In this document: positions 7,607-16,147 of the stretch, piece by piece
Layout: every line of letters begins with the position of its first letter
Numbering within the stretch: the first letter of the stretch is position 1
Origin: CALMUP01 sp035327305
Lineage (GTDB): Bacteria > Verrucomicrobiota > Kiritimatiellia > CAIVKH01
DNA: 42,525 nucleotides
Reading direction: 5' to 3'
Assembly: GCA_035327305.1 (NCBI GenBank)
Contig: DAOLDL010000020.1
Location: 1 to 42,525, forward strand
The notes under the pieces: generated by a model
Databases searched by the model: none
What the model was told of the DNA's origin: nothing
The model's input: the letters and a program-made list of their open reading frames with translations, nothing else
Position numbers and translations under genes: made by a program

Positions 7607-8546
7607 ACGTCCGCACACCATTTTTCCATTTTTCCCTGTCGTCCGTGCAGGGACTAACATGACCTGCCTTTTCCATGACCATCAGTTCCCTATCGCCCTT
7701 CAGTTGACTGAACACATCGTTGGCGCCTTGCAACGATGCACGATTGTCATGCATGCCGTGAATCATAAAAACCGGCACGTTTACATTACGGGCATACATG
7801 CGGACATCATGTGAAAATCCATTGGCGCCCAACTGAACACTTCCCCAGAACAAAAGAATTTCCGCCGCCGGGAACGAAGGTATATTCATCAAGTGGAAGC
7901 GCAAACGAATGGCATTCAGTAACGTGTCAAATGCGGATTCAATAATCACAGCATCCGGATGAATTTCATGAACGGCGACAGACCGCATAATCGCTGCGGC
8001 GCCCATCGAATGACCGTACAGCACAATTTGGTGTTTCGGCCAGACCGATCGTGCCCATGCCAGAACCGCCGCCACATCTTCCGACTCCTTGATGCCAAGG
8101 GTCGTTTTATTGCCGGGTGTTCCGCCTGATCCTGGAAAATCCACCATTAGTAACATGTAACCAAGTTCATGAAATATTTGCGCCTCGGTCAAAAGACCTG
8201 ACTTTTCACTACTGTAGCCATGAAACATGATCACGAGAACCTCCGTGTCAGAGGAGCCGGGTATCTTCCATGCAGAAAGAGGGATTTGGTTGCGCCCGGG
8301 AATGGTGATCTTAACAAAGGGCATCCCATGTTCATGCGGGGACGAATGAGCTTTTGGCTTGGGAACATGAATTCCCGTGATCATGACATTTATCTTCTGC
8401 TTAAACGTCAGTTCTTCAGGAGCAGGCGTTCGTTTACCGCCATCGGAGTAAAAAAAGAAAGTCCGCGAGTGCCGGAAAGCCAAATAGTTTAAGATGATGA
8501 AGAAAGCCAGAAGCAGGATCGCCAACCGCTTCAGCCATTTTTTCAT
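7560..8546 (-). CDS. Membrane-anchored alpha/beta hydrolase
   Basis: A 328-residue serine hydrolase with an N-terminal signal-anchor (LAILLLAFFIILNYLAF, about residues 7-23) and probably a periplasmic catalytic domain. The nucleophile elbow is GHSMG, the acidic residue is likely the Asp in IHGMHDNRAS, and the His is in EKAGHVSPC. The oxyanion region HGYSSEKSG resembles BAAT/YqiA-like or lysophospholipase-like hydrolases. The start at 8546 overlaps the pdxH stop (ATGA), which I prefer over an upstream ATG that reads further into pdxH. It is the last gene of the suf/pdxH run. Substrate unknown; an ester or lysophospholipid is plausible. Confidence 0.8.
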   Translation of the reverse strand: MKKWLKRLAILLLAFFIILNYLAFRHSRTFFFYSDGGKRTPAPEELTFKQKINVMITGIHVPKPKAHSSPHEHGMPFVKITIPGRNQIPLSAWKIPGSSDTEVLVIMFHGYSSEKSGLLTEAQIFHELGYMLLMVDFPGSGGTPGNKTTLGIKESEDVAAVLAWARSVWPKHQIVLYGHSMGAAAIMRSVAVHEIHPDAVIIESAFDTLLNAIRLRFHLMNIPSFPAAEILLFWGSVQLGANGFSHDVRMYARNVNVPVFMIHGMHDNRASLQGANDVFSQLKGDRELMVMEKAGHVSPCTDDREKWKNGVRTFIQDQSGSQRDKNTP

Positions 8547-9184
8547 GGACTGATCCGGACGCATTTCCACGAATCGGCTTTGCGGGTGTATCGGAATCTG
8601 TCATGCAATCGATAGGTCCGTCCCTGCCAGAACTCGACTTCTTCGGGGATCAGGCGATAACCGCCCCAATAAGGAGGCAGAGGAACCGGCTTATTTTTGA
8701 ACTGCTCATCGTATTTTTCAAAATTTGCCATCAATGCGGCCCGGCTTTCCACGACATCATCCTGGTTGGATGCCCAGGCCCCGATCTGACTGCCGCGAGG
8801 GCGGGTGTGAAAATAGGCTTCCGACTCCTCCCGCGATATTTTCTCGACACGGCCGGTCATGCGAACCTGACGCACCAAGTCATTCCAATAAATCACCATG
8901 GACGCGTAGGGGTTAACTCCCAAGTCGCGTCCTTTACGGCTTTCGTAATTGGTAAAAAAAACAAATCCGCGATCATCATAGGATTTTAACAACACCATCC
9001 TGACCGAAGGTTTTCCATTGGAGTCAGCGGTGGCCAATGCAGTTGAGTCCGGCCAGTAGATACCTGCCTTCCGGGCAAACCGAAACCATTGATCAAACAA
9101 AGTAAGCGGATTTTCGGTAAGATCCGCTGACCGGAGACCTCTAGTAACCCCTCGAATCGACATTAATCTGGCAATCCATCCCAT
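8543..9184 (-). CDS. pdxH: Pyridoxamine/pyridoxine 5'-phosphate oxidase
   Basis: A 213-residue FMN-dependent oxidase that converts pyridoxamine or pyridoxine 5'-phosphate to PLP. Family signatures visible are PSVRMVLLKSYDDRGFVFFT, the RGSQIGAWASNQ segment and the C-terminal WQGRTYRLHDR motif. The length matches E. coli PdxH (218). The gene starts 3 bp after sufU and overlaps the hydrolase gene downstream. Its place beside sufS, a PLP-dependent enzyme, may link cofactor supply to cysteine desulfuration. The start could also be the in-frame ATG 7 codons later (MSIRGVTRG). Confidence 0.95.
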   Translation of the reverse strand: MGWIARLMSIRGVTRGLRSADLTENPLTLFDQWFRFARKAGIYWPDSTALATADSNGKPSVRMVLLKSYDDRGFVFFTNYESRKGRDLGVNPYASMVIYWNDLVRQVRMTGRVEKISREESEAYFHTRPRGSQIGAWASNQDDVVESRAALMANFEKYDEQFKNKPVPLPPYWGGYRLIPEEVEFWQGRTYRLHDRFRYTRKADSWKCVRISP

Positions 9185-9187
9185 ATC

Positions 9188-9616
9188 TCAAACCTTCAAT
9201 TGATCAAGCGCCGCGCCCAAAGCATGCCAGGCCATGGTACAGCACTTGATTCTCAAGGGGTACTTGCGTACGCCTTTGAGAGCAACAAGGTCGCCCAACT
9301 CATCATCCGACAACTCCGCCCCTCCCCGCATCATGTCATTAAATTTAATGATCATTTCGCGAATTTCGGTGACCGGTCGACCCAGCATTTTCTCCGCCAT
9401 AATCGACGAAGATGCGGTACAAATCGCGCAACCATTGCATTCGATTTTTATATTGCTCAAACAACTTTCACTTACCGCGGCAATCAATTTGATGTGATCG
9501 CCACAGGTCGGATTTTCCTCGTCCACCATGGCCTCCGATTCGGGAATTCGAGCGAAATGGCGGGGATGCTTATAATGATCGAGGATAATTTCCTGATATA
9601 AGTCGTCAATTTGCAC
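9188..9616 (-). CDS. sufU: SufU-type Fe-S assembly / sulfur-transfer protein
   Basis: A 142-residue SufU/IscU-fold protein. The three conserved cysteine regions are NPTCGD, CNGCAICTASSSIM and RIKCCTMAW, with the Cys-Cys pair and Asp ligand typical of zinc-binding SufU, which accepts persulfide sulfur from SufS. It begins at a GTG inside the last codons of sufS (11-bp overlap), so the partners are translationally coupled. No SufB, SufC or SufD is encoded nearby, so the scaffold complex must be elsewhere. Confidence 0.92.
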   Translation of the reverse strand: MQIDDLYQEIILDHYKHPRHFARIPESEAMVDEENPTCGDHIKLIAAVSESCLSNIKIECNGCAICTASSSIMAEKMLGRPVTEIREMIIKFNDMMRGGAELSDDELGDLVALKGVRKYPLRIKCCTMAWHALGAALDQLKV

Positions 9617-10865
9617 GGTTGAAAAATTCCTTTACGCGTTTCAATGATTCAATCATGGCGTCAATATCCTCATGATTGTTGTAAAAGTAAAGGCTGGCGC
9701 GCGACAGTGCGGTTTCACCCATTTTCCGGATTAACGGCTGTGCGCACATATGGCCGGCACGAACGGCCACACCATCCTGATCGAGAAAATGCGCGACGTC
9801 GTGAGGGTGAACGCCTTCAAGCGAAAAGGAAATTGCTCCGCCTCTTTTTCCTGCACGGCCGAATATTCTGACGCCGGCGATTTCGTCAAGCCGCTTTAGC
9901 GTATAAGCGGTCAAATCATCTTCATGACGTCGAGCGCCTTCACGATCCATTCCGCTTACCACATCAATCGCGGACCCCAAGCCGATCGCTCCGGATATAT
10001 TTGGCGTACCTGCTTCAAATTTGTGCGGGATTTCCGCCCATGTTGATTTCTCCAGCGTAACCTTGCTGATCATTTCACCGCCCCCGAGAAACGGAGGCAT
10101 TTCCTCCTGCAGGGATTCACTGGCATACAACACACCAATACCGGTCGGTCCCATGACCTTGTGGCCGGAAAAGGCAAAGAAATCGCACTTCAACGATACT
10201 ACATCTATCGGCATATACGGCACACTTTGAGCTCCGTCGATTACGACTACAGCGCCGATATTATGCGCGGCATGAATAATTTCCTCCACCGGATTGATTG
10301 TGCCTAGGACATTAGACATGTGGGTCACGGAAACCAACTTGACCCGACGATCCAGTAATCGATGAAATACATCCATATCTAGTTCGCCCACCGGAGTAAC
10401 CGGGATAAATCGCAGTTGAGCGCCGGAAAGTTCCGCGAGCAATTGCCAGGGAACAAGATTGCTGTGATGCTCCATTTCGGAAAGCAGAATAATATCGCCT
10501 TGCTTGATATTTGCACGTCCCCAAGTCTGGGCGACCAAATTTATGGCCTCGGTGGTTCCCCGCGTAAAAATAATGGAGCGAGCGCCGGGTGCGCCTATGA
10601 ACCGGGCAATCTTACTCCGGGATCCTTCATAATGCTCCGTTGCCAGCTCGGCAAGCAGGTGTATACCGCGATGGACATTGGCGTTCATAGTCAGGTAGTA
10701 ATTACGCAGATTATCCAATACGGCCAGAGGCTTCTGGGTGGTCGCGGCATTATCGAGATAAACCAGAGGACGGTCATCCCGCACTTTTCGCGCCAGAATC
10801 GGAAATTGCAGACGAAAAGCCGCCGGGTCAAATGGAGCTATATTGGATTGAGGTGATTTGCTCAT
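9606..10865 (-). CDS. sufS: Cysteine desulfurase SufS
   Basis: A 419-residue group II cysteine desulfurase that removes sulfur from cysteine to make a persulfide for Fe-S assembly. The PLP Schiff-base lysine is Lys236 in SGHKVMGPTG, the catalytic cysteine is Cys374 in RAGHMCAQP, and the cofactor-stacking His is in the EMEHHSN segment (133-134). The N-terminal LVYLDNAATTQKP is characteristic. It lies 3 bp after the Rieske gene and overlaps sufU. Full length with no missing residue noticed. Confidence 0.96.
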   Translation of the reverse strand: MSKSPQSNIAPFDPAAFRLQFPILARKVRDDRPLVYLDNAATTQKPLAVLDNLRNYYLTMNANVHRGIHLLAELATEHYEGSRSKIARFIGAPGARSIIFTRGTTEAINLVAQTWGRANIKQGDIILLSEMEHHSNLVPWQLLAELSGAQLRFIPVTPVGELDMDVFHRLLDRRVKLVSVTHMSNVLGTINPVEEIIHAAHNIGAVVVIDGAQSVPYMPIDVVSLKCDFFAFSGHKVMGPTGIGVLYASESLQEEMPPFLGGGEMISKVTLEKSTWAEIPHKFEAGTPNISGAIGLGSAIDVVSGMDREGARRHEDDLTAYTLKRLDEIAGVRIFGRAGKRGGAISFSLEGVHPHDVAHFLDQDGVAVRAGHMCAQPLIRKMGETALSRASLYFYNNHEDIDAMIESLKRVKEFFNRAN

Positions 10866-10868
10866 GCA

Positions 10869-11186
10869 TTACACCGGTTTTTTCAGTAAAACAGCATTCC
10901 CGTCGACTTTAACTTCATAAGCTTTAATGGGACGTACGGCAGGCAGACATTTATGCTGGCCATTTCTTAAATCAAAACGTGCGGCATGCAGAGGACATTC
11001 GATTTCATAACCGTCAATATCACCATGAATTATGGTCGCTTTTTGATGACTGCACCATGCGCTGACGGCGTAAAAGCCGTCATGCAACTTGAATATGCCG
11101 ATTTGATGTTGTCCTCCCAAATCGACCAATTTCCGATCAGTAACCTTAAATTCATCCAATTTTGCCACTTCTATCCATTCACTCAT
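10869..11186 (-). CDS. Small Rieske [2Fe-2S] protein of the suf cluster
   Basis: A 105-residue Rieske ferredoxin resembling the small NirD/BphF-type proteins. The cluster ligands are in WCSHQKATI (Cys-x-His) and ECPLHAARF (Cys-x2-His), the Rieske pair. It could carry electrons for cluster assembly or protect the Suf complex; small Rieske genes are often found in suf operons. The start at 11186 has GGTGGAG a short distance upstream; an in-frame extension to 11237 is less likely. It heads the minus-strand run Rieske-sufS-sufU-pdxH-hydrolase and is divergent from the rsmB-like gene. Confidence 0.88.
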   Translation of the reverse strand: MSEWIEVAKLDEFKVTDRKLVDLGGQHQIGIFKLHDGFYAVSAWCSHQKATIIHGDIDGYEIECPLHAARFDLRNGQHKCLPAVRPIKAYEVKVDGNAVLLKKPV

Positions 11187-11334
11187 GCCGTCTGCTCCAC
11201 CTTTTAACCCAATACAATAACATGTATCCGCAAGCATATCAATGTACGTTGCTTATGTCGTTTATTCCGTTTGAACATCGCCATTGCCAATTTGTTTTCC
11301 AGCGAACATGATTTCGTACATGATGGAATCATCT

Positions 11335-12600
11335 ATGACATCTGAACGTTACAAACGTCAACGCGCCAAAGCGTCCGGGATTTTTGACCATGTCATGAAG
11401 GGTGTCGCCCAGGGTATTCCCGCCGACCAATCGCTGGCGACTCTGTTTAAGAAACACAAGGAATATGGTTCCCGAGACCGACGCCTTTATGCACACGCGA
11501 TTTTTGCGGGACTCCGCTGGCTCGGATGGACAAATGATATTAATCCACCCGATACGGAAAGCCGCCTTGCCTGGTCGGCGATTATCGATGCTGAAAGTAC
11601 AATTGACGACATCGCGTTGTGGCGGGACGCCATTCGTCCAACCGGTATCGATGTCGATCGTTTCACAGGGCTTTCGCTAGAGGAAAAAATCAAGAACCTG
11701 GTCGCATATTTCCCCGGCCATGGTTTCCGCGCGGAAAACCTTCTTCCTGACTGGACAGAATCGGTGATTGAATCGAGTAGTGCGATGCAGAGCCTGGTCA
11801 AATCCTGCCTCACCCGTCCGCCAGCCTGGATTCGGGTTGCACCATCGGATCAAACGGCCATGTCCCGGTGTCTGACTGATATGGGAATCCGTCATTATAT
11901 TCATCCGGTTTTATCCGGAGCCATGGCCATAACATCGGCATTCAGTGTAGGGAACGTGGAGAAACGTTGGGGAAAGGCCATTCATGTTCAGGACATTTCT
12001 TCGCAGGCTGTGGTGAATGTATGCAGTGTCCGGAAAGGTGAAGCCTGGTGGGATACCTGCTGTGGCGCCGGTGGCAAATCGATCGGTCTTGCGCAAGCAA
12101 CCGGTTCTGACGGTTATGTGCTTTGCACCGATGTACGGGAAACCGTGTTGAATAATTTAATACGGCGTGTACAAGGACACAAAATCACTTGCGTCGAAAC
12201 CCATTGTCTTGATGCACGAACGGCAACATCCGGAAGAAGATTCGACGGAATCCTGTTGGATGCTCCCTGCTCCGGCATCGGAACGTGGCCTCGAAATCCG
12301 GACGCACGCTTGAGGATGGACGCCGATGCGATCATGGAGAAAAGTAAAATGCAATCCGCCATGCTCAACAATGCGGCTCGATTCCTGAAACAAGGCGGCA
12401 CAATGGTCTATTCAGTATGCACGTTAACGGAAACAGAAGGCGCTCACATAATCGATCACTTTTTGCGAAGTCATCCTGACTTTATCGCAGAAGAATTCAT
12501 CAATCCTCTGACCGGTGAACTCGTGGACGGGAAATTGCTGATACTACCGGGGGACGGACCCGGCGACGGTATGTTTATCGCCCGACTTAAGAAGACATAA
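11335..12600 (+). CDS. RsmB/Nol1-family RNA m5C methyltransferase
   Basis: A protein of about 421 residues. The N-terminal 130 residues look like the NusB-type RNA-binding domain of RsmB, and the C-terminal part is a Rossmann methyltransferase. SAM motif I is DTCCGAGGKS, motif IV is DAPCSGIGTW (Pro-Cys that helps release product), and motif VI is SVCTLTETEG, whose Cys is the nucleophile in this family. It probably methylates a cytosine in 16S rRNA (E. coli RsmB acts on C967), but family members vary in target. Several start codons are close together (11308, 11320, 11323, 11335); 11335 was chosen for its weak GGA upstream and for family length, and the choice is uncertain. Confidence 0.82.
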   Translation: MTSERYKRQRAKASGIFDHVMKGVAQGIPADQSLATLFKKHKEYGSRDRRLYAHAIFAGLRWLGWTNDINPPDTESRLAWSAIIDAESTIDDIALWRDAIRPTGIDVDRFTGLSLEEKIKNLVAYFPGHGFRAENLLPDWTESVIESSSAMQSLVKSCLTRPPAWIRVAPSDQTAMSRCLTDMGIRHYIHPVLSGAMAITSAFSVGNVEKRWGKAIHVQDISSQAVVNVCSVRKGEAWWDTCCGAGGKSIGLAQATGSDGYVLCTDVRETVLNNLIRRVQGHKITCVETHCLDARTATSGRRFDGILLDAPCSGIGTWPRNPDARLRMDADAIMEKSKMQSAMLNNAARFLKQGGTMVYSVCTLTETEGAHIIDHFLRSHPDFIAEEFINPLTGELVDGKLLILPGDGPGDGMFIARLKKT

Positions 12601-12664
12601 ACCGTTGGGCAACATAAAATAAATGTAAATTAATGAATTCAAAGCGGCTTGCTATTCCGGAAAG

Positions 12665-15262
12665 ATGGAACATACTTGCTTTGTGGAAACACAAGCAAAT
12701 CAAGATCATGTTGCCCTGAATCCTTTTACCGCTGAAGGATATTCCGCAGGTTCCTCGTATGACGAAATGTGGGATCAAAACGGTCGAATCCGCCCACACT
12801 GGCAGGGCTTCATGCAAGCCATCAATAAACTTGGCGGTCCGGCGCTTTCCAAGTCCCGTCAGGAAGCTCGGCGCATATTCCGTGAAAATGGCGTCAGCTA
12901 CAATGTATACGGCGATCCTCATGGCCATCAACGGACCTGGGACCTTGACCCCATTCCTTTTATTATAAGCAGTGAAGATTGGGCGGAAATTGAAGACGGT
13001 TTGATTCAACGCGCCGAACTGATGAACCTGATTCTGGCCGACCTTTACGGTCAGCAGAAGTTAATTCAACAGGGTTTGCTTCCAGCAGAACTTGTGCTTG
13101 GCCACGAAGGTTACTTGCGGGCTTGTGACCAGTTCCGTCAACCAAACGGAATGGAGCTTCATGATTTCGCTGTAGATCTGGCGCGAGGCCCGGACGGACG
13201 GATGTGGGTGTTGCGTGATTATGCGCAATCACCGGCGGGCATTGGTTACGCTTTGGAAAACCGGACGGTCATGACAAGAATCATGCCCCAGTTTTTTCAG
13301 GATGGCCATATCCACCGGATTTCATTCTTTTTCCGAACGCTTCGGGCGGGCTTGAATTCACTGCCTACCCGCCGCACAGAACAGCCAAGGATCGTCGTGT
13401 TAACGCCCGGTCCGTATAGCGAATTGTATTTTGAACATGCATACCTCGCATCCTATCTCGGATACCCGCTTGTCCAGGGGGATGATCTGGCCGTACGCGA
13501 AGGACACGTCTGGCTAAAAACGCTTGATGGTTTGCAACCGGTGGAGGTAATCATCCGGCGTCTGAACGACCGTTTCTGCGATCCTCTCGAACTGGCCGAA
13601 GATTCATTGCTGGGCGTCGCGGGCCTGTTGCAGGCGGCGCGGATGGGTAATGTCATGATCGTCAATCCTCTGGGTAGTGGCGTGCTGGAAAATCCTGGAT
13701 TAATTCCATTTCTTCCGGGAATCTCCCGATATTATCTTGGATGCGATTTGAAACTGCCTTCTGCCGCAACGTGGTGGTGCGGTCAGCCGACCGAGCGCGA
13801 ATTCGTGCTCGAAAACATACATAAAATCATAATCAAGCCAATATACCGTGCCTACGGTTCGACATCATTCTTTGGCGCGATGGCATCGCGTGACGAATGT
13901 GAAACGATGCGGCAAAAAATTCGTGCACATCCGCATTTATATGTCGGGCAGGAGCAGGTAAGCTTTTCCACCGCGCCGTGCTTCATCAAGGGCAGGATCG
14001 AACCAAGGCACACCGCCATCAGGACCTTTGTTACATCCCATGAAGGACGCTTTCACGTCATGAAGGGCGGATTAAGCCGTGCGGCGCGTGACCGGGGTGT
14101 ATCGGCTCCTTCACGACATTTTGATAACATCAGCAAAGACACATGGATCCTGGCAACCCGTCCCGAACGCCATGTCAGTTTGTGGTTGCAACCGACCACG
14201 CAGGAAATGGCCATTGAACGAAGCGGAATGCTGGCCAGCCGGGCTGCGGAAAATCTTTATTGGACAGGTCGGTATGCGGAGCGGCTCGAAGGTACCGCCC
14301 GCATTCTGCGCAATGTCATCATGCAAATGAACCGGGTGGAGGAATCCGGCAATGAAGTGCATCAGGAATTGATTCACCTGCTTCAAAAGTCCCTGACCTC
14401 CGTTACGGAAATGTATCCGGGATTTTTGACTGATACACCGTTAACTTCACAGGAAGCCTCGACGGAAATCCGGTCCATCATGTCCGACGAAAACCGCATG
14501 GGAAGCATTCCAAACCTGCTTGGTTCCCTCACGACCTCGGCCTACATGGTTCGTGATCGTTGGTCCATGGATAACTGGCGCGTGCTGGACGGAATCAAGA
14601 ATCACTGGCGCAACGTGCAATCCAATCCGCATGGTCACATATTTTCCGCGATATATGAATTGGATGAGCTGATCACTTCATTGGCCGCTTTCATGGGATT
14701 GAACATGGAAAGCATGACCAGAGAGCCGGGGTGGCTGATGCTTGATTCCGGCAGACGCATCGAGCGGGGCCTTTGGCTCATCCGCATGATGAAATCCTTA
14801 TTGGTTCCCCAGCGTGACGATTTACTGCAACACATGATTCTGGAGTCCCTGCTGGCAACGCACGAAAGCCTGATTACGCATCGACGCCGTTATCGTTCCT
14901 ATCTGCAATTGCAAACCACGTTGGATGTGCTGTTGATTGATGAGACGAACCCTCGCGCATTGGCGTATCAATTGGAACGCCTGCAACGTGATCTGGGTCG
15001 AATGCCAAGACCGCGACTCGCCACGAAGTTCAGCGCCGAGGAAAAGTTGGTGTTGGAAGCAACCACCCAGTTAAGGCTGGTCGACTTGCCATCCATAACG
15101 AAACCCTCCGCGGAAAACGGATACCAAAAACTGCTGGAGTTGTTGCTCTTTATCGAATCGCGCCTGATGTCCACCTCCGAGACGCTGAACCATTTTTATT
15201 TCAGCCACGCGCAAGGTCCGCGCCAACTTATACCAACTCGTCGAAAAACGGAAAATCTGTGA
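12665..15262 (+). CDS. Circularly permuted ATP-grasp / alpha-E domain fusion protein
   Basis: An 865-residue protein with two domains. Residues of about 30-500 are a circularly permuted ATP-grasp (DUF404/DUF407, COG2308) with VYGDPHGHQRTWDLDPIPFI, WVLRDYAQSPAGIGYALENR and, near the C-terminal side, KPIYRAYG. From about 521 starts an alpha-helical alpha-E domain (DUF403, COG2307), opening with MLASRAAENLYWTGRYAERL. ATP-grasp enzymes ligate carboxylates to amines, and comparative work by Aravind and co-workers predicted that this family makes a peptide or amide modification. The product is unknown. The two domains are often separate genes. The GTG start of the transglutaminase gene overlaps the stop codon. 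A GGAAAG lies just upstream of the ATG. Confidence 0.9.
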   Translation: MEHTCFVETQANQDHVALNPFTAEGYSAGSSYDEMWDQNGRIRPHWQGFMQAINKLGGPALSKSRQEARRIFRENGVSYNVYGDPHGHQRTWDLDPIPFIISSEDWAEIEDGLIQRAELMNLILADLYGQQKLIQQGLLPAELVLGHEGYLRACDQFRQPNGMELHDFAVDLARGPDGRMWVLRDYAQSPAGIGYALENRTVMTRIMPQFFQDGHIHRISFFFRTLRAGLNSLPTRRTEQPRIVVLTPGPYSELYFEHAYLASYLGYPLVQGDDLAVREGHVWLKTLDGLQPVEVIIRRLNDRFCDPLELAEDSLLGVAGLLQAARMGNVMIVNPLGSGVLENPGLIPFLPGISRYYLGCDLKLPSAATWWCGQPTEREFVLENIHKIIIKPIYRAYGSTSFFGAMASRDECETMRQKIRAHPHLYVGQEQVSFSTAPCFIKGRIEPRHTAIRTFVTSHEGRFHVMKGGLSRAARDRGVSAPSRHFDNISKDTWILATRPERHVSLWLQPTTQEMAIERSGMLASRAAENLYWTGRYAERLEGTARILRNVIMQMNRVEESGNEVHQELIHLLQKSLTSVTEMYPGFLTDTPLTSQEASTEIRSIMSDENRMGSIPNLLGSLTTSAYMVRDRWSMDNWRVLDGIKNHWRNVQSNPHGHIFSAIYELDELITSLAAFMGLNMESMTREPGWLMLDSGRRIERGLWLIRMMKSLLVPQRDDLLQHMILESLLATHESLITHRRRYRSYLQLQTTLDVLLIDETNPRALAYQLERLQRDLGRMPRPRLATKFSAEEKLVLEATTQLRLVDLPSITKPSAENGYQKLLELLLFIESRLMSTSETLNHFYFSHAQGPRQLIPTRRKTENL

Positions 15263-16134
15263 ACTACCGCGTCATTCATCGAACCGAATACGAATACAGT
15301 GATTCTGCGAATGTTTGCCATAATCTCGCACATCTTTCCCCCCGTCAGGACGCTGGCCAGCGTTGCAACAGCCACTTTCTTTCCGTGGTTCCCCAACCAT
15401 CCCTGCTCGATGAACGGATCGATCATTTCGGCAACCGCACATTTTATTTTTCAATCGAAAAACCACACCGGACCATGGTCGTGACGGCAACAAGCCTGAT
15501 TGACACACAAGCGCGAAACAATACGGCACACAGCGCCAGTTCATGGAAAACATTTGGTGCTGAACTGGACGGCCGGCCTCCGAGGGATCAACTCATAGCC
15601 AAGGAATTTTCCCTTGAATCGCCTCTTATTCCGCGATTGGAACAATTGCGTCACTATGCGGAACCATCCTTTGCGAATCATGACGGCATACTGGCCGCCG
15701 CCATGGATATCATGCGCAGAATTTTCAATGAATATACATATGATCCGGCATTCACCACATTGGCCACGCCGCTTCGCGACGTGCTGGAGCACAAACGTGG
15801 CGTATGCCAGGATTTTGCCCATCTTGCCATTGGTTGTTTGCGTTCATTTGGCATACCTGCTCGCTACATCAGCGGTTATCTGGAGACACAACCGCCTCCG
15901 GGCCAGGCCAAACTGGTCGGTGCCGATGCATCGCATGCGTGGCTTTCCGTATACACACCTGACGCCGGATGGATAGAGTTGGATCCGACCAACAATCAGC
16001 GACCGGATAACCGGTATATTGTCATCGGATGGGGTCGTGATTACAGTGATTTGCCTCCATTAAAAGGCGTCATTTTCGGAGGCGGCACACACAACATGAA
16101 AGTTTCCGTGGATGTCGAACCGCTGAACAGGTAA
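15259..16134 (+). CDS. Transglutaminase-like cysteine protease/amidase family protein
   Basis: A 291-residue protein with a beta-rich bacterial transglutaminase N-terminal domain (1-90) and a transglutaminase-like core. The catalytic triad is Cys183 in KRGVCQDFAH, His226 in DASHAWLSVY and Asp242 in IELDPTN. No signal peptide, so it is likely cytoplasmic. Relatives (COG1305) accompany ATP-grasp/alpha-E genes and are thought to cut or form amide bonds in the product of the ligase. It starts at a GTG whose bases overlap the previous stop (GTGA), so the pair is made together. Confidence 0.9.
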   Translation: MNYRVIHRTEYEYSDSANVCHNLAHLSPRQDAGQRCNSHFLSVVPQPSLLDERIDHFGNRTFYFSIEKPHRTMVVTATSLIDTQARNNTAHSASSWKTFGAELDGRPPRDQLIAKEFSLESPLIPRLEQLRHYAEPSFANHDGILAAAMDIMRRIFNEYTYDPAFTTLATPLRDVLEHKRGVCQDFAHLAIGCLRSFGIPARYISGYLETQPPPGQAKLVGADASHAWLSVYTPDAGWIELDPTNNQRPDNRYIVIGWGRDYSDLPPLKGVIFGGGTHNMKVSVDVEPLNR

Positions 16135-16147
16135 TCGCGCGGACCGA

